Source: an uncultured Opitutia bacterium
GTDB taxonomy: Bacteria; Verrucomicrobiota; Verrucomicrobiia; Opitutales; CAJWYM01
Assembly (NCBI GenBank): GCA_913049555.1
Contig: CAJWYM010000017.1
Span: 1 to 49,948 of the forward strand
DNA length: 49,948 bases
Reading direction: 5' to 3'
In this document: one piece after another, positions 44,644 to 49,948 of the stretch
How the letters are laid out: every line of letters begins with the position of its first letter
How positions within the stretch are numbered: position 1 is the first letter of the stretch
Program-made: the position numbers and the translations under genes
Notes under the pieces: model-generated
Seen by the model: only the letters and a program-made list of their open reading frames with translations
What the model was told of the DNA's origin: nothing
Databases searched by the model: none

Positions 44644-45798
44644 ATGAGATCTAATATTGAAATCTTCACTCGTTTTCTTGTTTTAGGTTGTTGTAGCTTT
44701 GGAGGACCAGCCGCTCATGTGGGTTACTTTTATAAAACCTTTGTTGAGAAGCTTCAATGGATCAATGATCAAAACTTCAGTCAACTCTTAGGGCTTTCAC
44801 AATTCCTCCCTGGCCCCGGATCCAGCCAGTTAGGATTTGCCATCGGGTTAAGGAGAAATGGTCTATCAGGGGGAATTTCTGCTTTTATTGGATTTACGCT
44901 TCCCTCCTTCTTGATCATGTTATTATTGGCCTCATTCTCAAGCCAAGCAGAATTCATTCAAAAATCCAGTGGAGTCATTCATGGCCTCAAGCTTCTTGCA
45001 GTAATCGTAGTTGCCGATGCCATTTGGAAAATGTTTCATCAATTTTGCCAAGATAAGTGGAACCAACAGGTTGCCATTTTCAGTGCATTTTCTTTACTTT
45101 GCTTCTCAGGAATCTTTACCCAAATTATAATTCTTTTAATCGCTGCCACCCTAGGGTTTTTCCTCAAGAAAAAAACAAAGCATGCGACAGAGACCCTCTC
45201 AAAAATACAAATTCAGAAACGATCCATTTTTATATTTTTAGCATTTTTATTCTTACTCCCTACCACTCAATTTTTCAGTCCAAAAATTGCCATTGCCTCC
45301 GAATTTTACTGGAGTGGATCCTATGTATTTGGAGGGGGTCATGTAGTTTTACCCATCCTCAAAGACACCGTCGGAAGCTCCATGAGCTCGAACGAATTTC
45401 TGCTCGGTTACTCGGCGGCTCAAGCAGTTCCCGGTCCAATGTTTACCATGGCTACTTACTTAGGGGCTCTCTGCACCCCAGACTCAAAATGGATTGGAGC
45501 AATTTTAGGAACTTTTTTCATATTTTTACCCGGTTTTCTATTGATGTATGCCTTCCAGGGTGCCTGGATAAACTTAATTTCCAACCCCTTGCTTTCCAGT
45601 ATCTCGGCCAAGATAAATGCAGCAGTCGTGGGCTTACTCATAGCAGCACTTTACCAACCCGTTGCTACCAGTGCCATTTTCACACCCGTTGACATGGCAT
45701 TTGTTCTTGTTGGGATCTTCCTGATTCAATCCAAAAAGATCCCTATCTTTTGGCTGGTCCTATTTTATGGACTCATTGGTTTTCTCCACTTTTCCTAG
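44644..45798 (+). CDS. chrA: Chromate transporter, ChrA family
   Basis: This is a 384-aa inner-membrane protein of the long-chain CHR family, with two homologous halves. The first half has FLVLGCCSFGGPAAHVGYF and FLPGPGSSQLGFAIGL (about 10-28 and 50-65). The second has SYVFGGGHVVLPIL and AAQAVPGPMFTMATYLG (about 226-240 and 258-275), which are the duplicated GGP/PGP motifs. About ten hydrophobic helices span the chain. Characterised members export chromate, though sulfate or other oxyanions are possible. No chrB regulator is nearby. Confidence 0.9.
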   Translation: MRSNIEIFTRFLVLGCCSFGGPAAHVGYFYKTFVEKLQWINDQNFSQLLGLSQFLPGPGSSQLGFAIGLRRNGLSGGISAFIGFTLPSFLIMLLLASFSSQAEFIQKSSGVIHGLKLLAVIVVADAIWKMFHQFCQDKWNQQVAIFSAFSLLCFSGIFTQIIILLIAATLGFFLKKKTKHATETLSKIQIQKRSIFIFLAFLFLLPTTQFFSPKIAIASEFYWSGSYVFGGGHVVLPILKDTVGSSMSSNEFLLGYSAAQAVPGPMFTMATYLGALCTPDSKWIGAILGTFFIFLPGFLLMYAFQGAWINLISNPLLSSISAKINAAVVGLLIAALYQPVATSAIFTPVDMAFVLVGIFLIQSKKIPIFWLVLFYGLIGFLHFS

Positions 45799-46001
45799 CA
45801 TAACCATTCTCTGATTCTGGACCCTTAATCTGTTTGCTATTCGATTTCTAGAAATTATCAACCCGATGAAGCCTGTAGAGAATCGAGAATCTAATACAAG
45901 CTTAGGGTACCACTCGGAAATAAGTTTTTATTTATTTATGCGCTTTAAACTTGAAATAAAAATTACTTGTAGCAACTTGCCATAACCCAGAAAATTAGAT
46001 T

Positions 46002-47012
46002 ATGGAAACAATTGTAAATGCATATGCTGCCCCAGAGGCAGGGGCTAGATTAAAGCCCTTCACCTATGAGCTTGGTCCAATAGGTTCCAATGACGTAGAT
46101 ATAGAGGTTCTGTATTCAGGCTTATGCCACAGCGACATGAGTATGATCAACAATGATTGGGGAATCAGCTCTTATCCTCTTGTGCCTGGACATGAAGTTG
46201 TGGGCAAAATCTCCAAAAAAGGCGACGAAGTCACGAACCTCTCCGTAGGGGAGATCGTTGGATTGGGCTGGCACTCGGGTTACTGTGAATCTTGCAATTC
46301 CTGCGAATCCGGGGATCATAATTTATGTTCCTCTGCAGAATCTACAATTGTCTCCCACCATGGAGGATTTGCCGACAAAGTCCGAGCCAAAGCGTCAAGT
46401 GTGGTCAAGATTCCAGATGGAATGAACTTAAAGACAGTCGGACCTCTTTTCTGCGGAGGGATTACCGTATTCAATCCTTTAGTTCAATTTGACATTCAAG
46501 CAAAAGATAAAGTGGCCGTTGTAGGAATTGGAGGATTGGGTCATATTGCTCTGAAATTTTTAAATGCTTGGGGGTGCGATGTGACCGCATTCACATCCAG
46601 TGAATCCAAAAAACAGGAAGCTTTAGAAATGGGAGCAAAAGATACTTTAAACTCAAACAACGTGGAAGAAATCCAATCGGCTGCAAATCGGTTTGATTTT
46701 ATCATTTCAACTGTAAATGTTAAGTTAGACTGGAATCTCTTTATAAGCACTTTAAAACCAAAAGGACGACTCCACTTTGTTGGTGCAACTCTAGAACCTC
46801 TAGATATTGGAGTCTTTCCATTGATTATGGGCCAAAGATCTGTTTCAGGATCTCCTGTAGGCAGTCCATCTACGATTGCTAAAATGCTTGAATTTGCAAA
46901 ACTACACAAAATAGAACCCATAATTGAAGCGTTTTCTATGGATCAAATCAATGAAGCGATGCATCACTTACAATCAGGCAAAGCAAGATACCGAGTGGTT
47001 CTGTGTAACTAA
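46002..47012 (+). CDS. Zinc-dependent alcohol dehydrogenase
   Basis: This 336-aa medium-chain dehydrogenase resembles the cinnamyl-alcohol/YahK type that reduces aldehydes with NADPH. Catalytic zinc ligands include Cys42 in SGLCHSD and His64 in PGHEVVG, with a cysteine in FCGGITVF as the third. The structural zinc cysteines are at about 95, 98, 101 and 109 in [17 protein letters not shown]. The nucleotide fold is [13 protein letters not shown]. The acidic residue that would favour NAD is absent after this strand (AFTSSESKK), which fits NADP. It is monocistronic, with about 200 bases on the left holding only the palindrome ATTTCTAGAAAT (45844-45855). Confidence 0.88.
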   Translation: METIVNAYAAPEAGARLKPFTYELGPIGSNDVDIEVLYSGLCHSDMSMINNDWGISSYPLVPGHEVVGKISKKGDEVTNLSVGEIVGLGWHSGYCESCNSCESGDHNLCSSAESTIVSHHGGFADKVRAKASSVVKIPDGMNLKTVGPLFCGGITVFNPLVQFDIQAKDKVAVVGIGGLGHIALKFLNAWGCDVTAFTSSESKKQEALEMGAKDTLNSNNVEEIQSAANRFDFIISTVNVKLDWNLFISTLKPKGRLHFVGATLEPLDIGVFPLIMGQRSVSGSPVGSPSTIAKMLEFAKLHKIEPIIEAFSMDQINEAMHHLQSGKARYRVVLCN

Positions 47013-47174
47013 TCACTCAAATATATACACCCAGTAATCAAAACTCTTATTTCCAAAAACTGTATTGTACAATGAGCAATTTAAAATAAGATTCAGTATA
47101 AAGACTCATTTGCCTCAATCAATGTTTTGAGCCAACACACCCCACCAACTAGCAGTGATCATAAAGAAAAGCTA

Positions 47175-48445
47175 CTATTTGCAGGGTTTGCCTAGCAAAG
47201 AAATAATTTCCCCGTGAGGGATCTCTACAAACCTTTTACCCACCTTCTCTGCTGCTTTGAGGAGCGATTTGTTTATCTTTCTATCTTCCTTATAATAAAC
47301 ATCCTCATAGAATTTTGATCCTAATTCCCAGATTGCCTGGTCCGCTTCAATCGCAAGCTTCACTTGTTCGCTTTTACTCAGATTATCTGCAATCTTTTTT
47401 GCCCTCAATTGATCTTTTCTATCCACAGGAAATTCGCTCAAAAATTGAGCCAAATAAAAAGCCTCCCAAGGCTCCTCATCCTTTATTTCATCCATATAAG
47501 TAAAAACACAATCAGCATAAGATCGTTTCAATTTTTGATGACTATTGCCCACGTAATCTGCCAAGCCCTCTCCCATCACTCGGATCATTCCTAATTCAAG
47601 GTAGGAAGACCCCGCCCAATCATGATTCCCTGGGAAAAAATGCAATCGATAATCTTTCGGAAATTTTGTATGACAGGTAAAAGCCTCCGTTCGATTGAAG
47701 CAATTGGTTCCTATAAGGCTGTATACATAAGTGGATTTAGGCAATTTTGAAGCTCTAAAATCCGTAGCCTCCACATAGACACCACTTCCAGATCCACAAG
47801 ACAAAACTCCAGATATATTCCTCTCCAATTCAGCCATTAGGAATGCCATTCTAGATCCTCCTGACATCCCGGATGAAAAACCAAGATTTCCCGCAATAGG
47901 CAATCGATCATAAACATCCTCAACCATAGCCATCATAGCCTGATCTGAACCCTTAAATCCATTTTTAGACTCAACAGAAAGAGCCAAAATGCAACCCAAT
48001 CTTTCCGCACCCTTAATATAGCGTTTCAATGCACCACTTTTGGATCCACCGCCAGGAGACATGATAAACCAGACCGGCCACTCTTTATTATCATGGAAAC
48101 TTTCCGGCAAATATAAGTAATAATGCCATTTTTTGTCCTTTACACAGGCTATTTTGGAGCTCACAACTCCCGGCCTCGCATTTATGCCTTCAACACTCGT
48201 ATTTCCTTTTGCAACTTCCAAAGAATCTATAAATTTCTGATCCGCATCACTGAGTTGATGTATTTTTACAGCAATTTCACTTCCATTCTTTTTTCTTAAA
48301 CCACAGAGTCTGTATCTACTCGAATCAATCTAGCCTCCATTTTGGAACCTGTATGACTCGTCCAAATTTTCCATTCTTCCCGCATTCCAAAACAACAAAA
48401 CGAAGGAATGAAACAAACAATCCACAAAAAGAAATAAATTTTCAT
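47175..48445 (-). pseudogene. SHD1-esterase gene with a single frameshift
   Basis: The gene starts at an ATG (48443-48445) with a signal peptide, MKIYFFLWIVCFIPS, and then the first half of an SHD1 domain (EEWKIWTSHTGSKMEARL, IRVDTDSVV). The frame ends at TAA (48296-48298). In the next frame the domain continues (LRKKNGSEIAVKIHQLSDAD) straight into a 348-aa alpha/beta-hydrolase that starts inside the homology. One missing T in the run at about 48297-48301 would restore everything. The esterase part has WFIMSPGGGS (oxyanion region) and nucleophile elbow SSGMSGGSRM, like esterase D or PHB-depolymerase-type hydrolases. Catalytic residues look intact, so the lesion is recent, a sequencing error, or bypassed by frameshifting. 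Confidence 0.75.
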
Positions 48446-48567
48446 AATAAATCTATAAAATTAGTAATTTTCACAATTCCAAATCAATTGGCAGTATGAT
48501 AAAATTGAAAAACTGAACATCCAAACCAGTAATCAACTTAATTTTCAAACAATTTGAACGCAATTCT

Positions 48568-48705
48568 TTACAAGCCTCTTTCAATTAAAAATTCTAAAGA
48601 AACAAATTGCTTAAAAGTTTTATACAGCCCTATGGAACCTGTAGAGATTTCATATTCAATAAGCCTCTGAGCTATTGTACCCGCAACTTCTGTGGGAGAT
48701 GACAT
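48568..48705 (-). CDS. Tiny ORF of 45 residues
   Basis: ATG at 48703-48705 to TAA at 48568-48570. The product begins MSSPTEVAGTIAQRLIEYEI and is predicted helical. It might be a small gene or a remnant. No ribosome binding site is evident. Confidence 0.3.
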   Translation of the reverse strand: MSSPTEVAGTIAQRLIEYEISTGSIGLYKTFKQFVSLEFLIERGL

Positions 48706-48775
48706 TTATCAACAATAATTAACCGGACCAAAAGTTTGGGCTTAGAATGATAGTCAAGGTTTTCATAAGATTTGA

Positions 48776-48883
48776 TTAGTTTTCTTTAGATTTTGAGTCT
48801 GATTGTTTGGAGTGGTTCTCGTCTGAATTCATTATAAATAATATAAATGACAAGGTTAATGCAGTGAAAAGATAAAACTTCAT
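48776..48883 (-). CDS. Tiny membrane ORF of 35 residues
   Basis: ATG at 48881-48883 to TAA at 48776-48778. An N-terminal hydrophobic segment (FYLFTALTLSFILFIM, about 3-18) is followed by a hydrophilic Ser/Lys/Asp tail. A single-pass microprotein is plausible. There is no homology I can recall. Confidence 0.3.
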   Translation of the reverse strand: MKFYLFTALTLSFILFIMNSDENHSKQSDSKSKEN

Positions 48884-48938
48884 AGTGTTTATGTCATAAT
48901 ATAGCAGAACCTCAGTTTCCTCATTGAGACCAGTTCCC

Positions 48939-49073
48939 CTACAAATATCTTTTTCCTGGAACTGGGTGACCCCTTGATTTATCAGAAAACCATGTTAGAT
49001 CAATTCCACACAATAAAAGAATTCCAAACAAAGTTCCTTTTAAAATCATTATTTTATTCATAAACATTAGCAT
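48939..49073 (-). CDS. Tiny membrane ORF of 44 residues
   Basis: Possible starts at ATG 49071-49073 and two further in-frame ATGs; stop TAG 48939-48941. It has a hydrophobic stretch ILKGTLFGILLLCGI and a basic tail SRGHPVPGKRYL. It lies next to the 35-residue membrane ORF and has similar design. Speculative. Confidence 0.3.
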   Translation of the reverse strand: MLMFMNKIMILKGTLFGILLLCGIDLTWFSDKSRGHPVPGKRYL

Positions 49074-49097
49074 ATATTGCCTGTTCCTATAATTAAC

Positions 49098-49277
49098 TTA
49101 ACCCTCTTTCACTAGGCATAAATCCTGAGCTCCATAGAGCACATTTTCGACTCGATTTGACGTCTCTGAAAAATTTACCGTTCTGCACTTTTTTGGAGAA
49201 AAATCTGTTTTCGCTAGGCGTGGGTTATATTCTTCGAGGAGTGCTACCATTACTTTAAAATTAAAACGATTATACAC
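49098..49277 (-). CDS. Short ORF or gene remnant, 59 residues
   Basis: GTG at 49275-49277, or ATG at 49248-49250, to TAA at 49098-49100. The sequence has a normal protein-like composition (MVALLEEYNPRLAKTDFSPK, then TVNFSETSNRVENVLYGAQD). I do not recognise a family. It may be the decayed end of a former gene. Confidence 0.3.
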   Translation of the reverse strand: MYNRFNFKVMVALLEEYNPRLAKTDFSPKKCRTVNFSETSNRVENVLYGAQDLCLVKEG

Positions 49278-49297
49278 CTAACGATTAAGTGGGAAAA

Positions 49298-49328
49298 CTA
49301 CTTTAAATTCCCCTTTTCAGTAAAGTAG
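49298..49328 (-). terminator. Possible terminator after hicA
   Basis: CTACTTTA (49298-49305) and TAAAGTAG (49321-49328) form a perfect 8-bp stem over a 15-base loop. On the minus strand the stem is followed by a short TTTT. It lies 14 bases after the hicA stop. Confidence 0.4.
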
Positions 49329-49342
49329 CTAAAAAGAAAAGA

Positions 49343-49588
49343 TTATTTCAAAGTATCAAGAATATCTTCCCTTGATACATCCTTATGCGCAGAAACCATT
49401 CTTAATATGCTATTGAGTGTTCCAATTCTCAAATTTTTGTGTTCTGGAACTACAATCTGGTGTGTAGAGGGTTCTTTCGTTTCCAAAACAACATGACTTC
49501 CTGTTTGATGAGTTTTTTCATAACCCCAAGACTTGGAAAGTTTCTTTATAAGTTCTTTTCCGCTTAAATCTCTTGGAAGTCTAGGCAC
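49343..49588 (-). CDS. hicA: HicA-type mRNA interferase toxin
   Basis: This 81-aa protein of the HicA/YcfA family has a dsRBD-like fold. It carries LSGKELIKKLSKSWGYE, then TGSHVVLETKE with the catalytic His32, and IVVPEHKNLRIGTLNSIL followed by an ILDTL end. HicA toxins cleave mRNA when released from HicB. The antitoxin gene lies upstream and overlaps by 8 bases, so the order is antitoxin first and translation is coupled. Confidence 0.9.
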   Translation of the reverse strand: MPRLPRDLSGKELIKKLSKSWGYEKTHQTGSHVVLETKEPSTHQIVVPEHKNLRIGTLNSILRMVSAHKDVSREDILDTLK

Positions 49589-49787
49589 AGCTCAAAACCT
49601 CATTATGAACCATATGAAGACGAATCGTTTTGGGCATAGGCTTGTCAAAACAATAAGCTGTCGTTGCTTCTTTTATATTCTCACAAAGCTCTTTCCAGCT
49701 GTCCCCTTCAGTCACAATATCAGCAGATAAACATTCGGCACAATATCCACCGTCATACTCTCTCACTACTTCAAACACATATTCCAT
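49581..49787 (-). CDS. hicB: HicB-type antitoxin, short form
   Basis: This 68-aa protein shows FEVVREYDGGYCAECLSADI, then TEGDSWKELCENIKEATTAY, the partial RNase H-like HicB fold that neutralises HicA. It ends without a C-terminal helix-turn-helix or ribbon-helix-helix DNA-binding domain. Autoregulation by HicB alone is therefore unlikely, or is carried out by another protein. The last codons overlap hicA. The ATG at 49787 is followed, on the plus strand, by about 160 bases that should contain the promoter. Confidence 0.85.
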   Translation of the reverse strand: MEYVFEVVREYDGGYCAECLSADIVTEGDSWKELCENIKEATTAYCFDKPMPKTIRLHMVHNEVLSCA

Positions 49788-49930
49788 AATAACTTCAATT
49801 TATCTGTTCTTTTGCATTTCGCAACTTACTTTTTATCACCTCTCTGAAGTGGCTCGGATATAGTAGACAATAGTTGTATTATCGATATTGTAGATTGATT
49901 AGTTATTTAGCAAGCAATCCTTAACTAGCC

Positions 49931-49946
49931 TTCCCCTTAAGGGGAA
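49931..49946. repeat. 16-bp palindrome at window end
   Basis: TTCCCCTTAAGGGGAA is a perfect inverted repeat without a spacer, lying upstream of hicBA. It could be an operator, but the window ends 2 bases later, so the context is missing. Confidence 0.4.
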
Positions 49947-49948
49947 AT

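Noticed and set aside
48290-48304. Programmed -1 frameshift site
   Set aside because: The sequence GTG GTT TAA is not a classic slippery heptamer, and the stop lies before the A-run, so slippage there would not help. Mutation or sequencing error is simpler.

Overview
The window is an AT-rich stretch of bacterial chromosome. Several things point to Verrucomicrobiota, probably a marine Opitutae-like lineage: a run of prepilin genes resembling the Verru_Chthon cassette, two proteins with SHD1 domains, a truncated Rhs tip of the planctomycete/verrucomicrobial type, and VWA proteins carrying a DCICCGFGA membrane motif. This placement is inference from family content, because no rRNA or ribosomal marker is present. 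Most genes lack a clear Shine-Dalgarno sequence, and several starts have a -10-like hexamer only 6-7 nt upstream.

Layout. 0-1.6 kb: a base-paired non-coding block, a small membrane protein and a 5'-truncated rhs tip (accessory DNA). 1.6-4.3 kb: divergent galK and galT (Leloir pathway) around a repeat-rich control region, then a twin-hairpin small-RNA candidate. 4.5-13.3 kb: a tightly overlapping recC-recB-recD operon. 13.6-21.4 kb: fatty-acid desaturase, membrane zinc peptidase, subtilisin-like protease, an exported protein of unknown function, a MurQ/GCKR-like SIS protein and a glycine-zipper protein. 21.5-25.2 kb: an operon of a MotA/TolQ/ExbB-type channel, two paralogous membrane-anchored VWA proteins and a secreted protein. 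25.2-27.2 kb: Nudix hydrolase, Fpg-type DNA glycosylase and a retropepsin-like lipoprotein.

27.2-38.0 kb is one long minus-strand array. Read in transcription order it holds five prepilin-like genes, a TPR protein, hisG, a PilZ protein, a degenerate SDR protein with a histone-like basic tail, and smc. 38.1-41.3 kb: an LRR-SHD1 protein, a TerB-like protein, a LolD-type ATPase, acylphosphatase and tRNA-Thr(UGU). 41.7-47.0 kb: argH, trpS, a DUF6172 protein, chrA and a zinc alcohol dehydrogenase. 47.2-49.9 kb: an SHD1-esterase gene broken by a frameshift, several tiny ORFs and a hicBA-type toxin-antitoxin pair, which looks like a second accessory patch.

The best candidate for an undescribed system is the channel-VWA-VWA-secreted-protein operon. 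Each VWA protein has an N-terminal helix with an aspartate placed as in ExbD/TolR/MotB, so they may be the stator partners of the channel. Other items worth attention are the twin-hairpin RNA with identical loops, the Lys-to-Asn SDR protein with a basic tail beside smc, and the single-base lesion in the SHD1-esterase gene.
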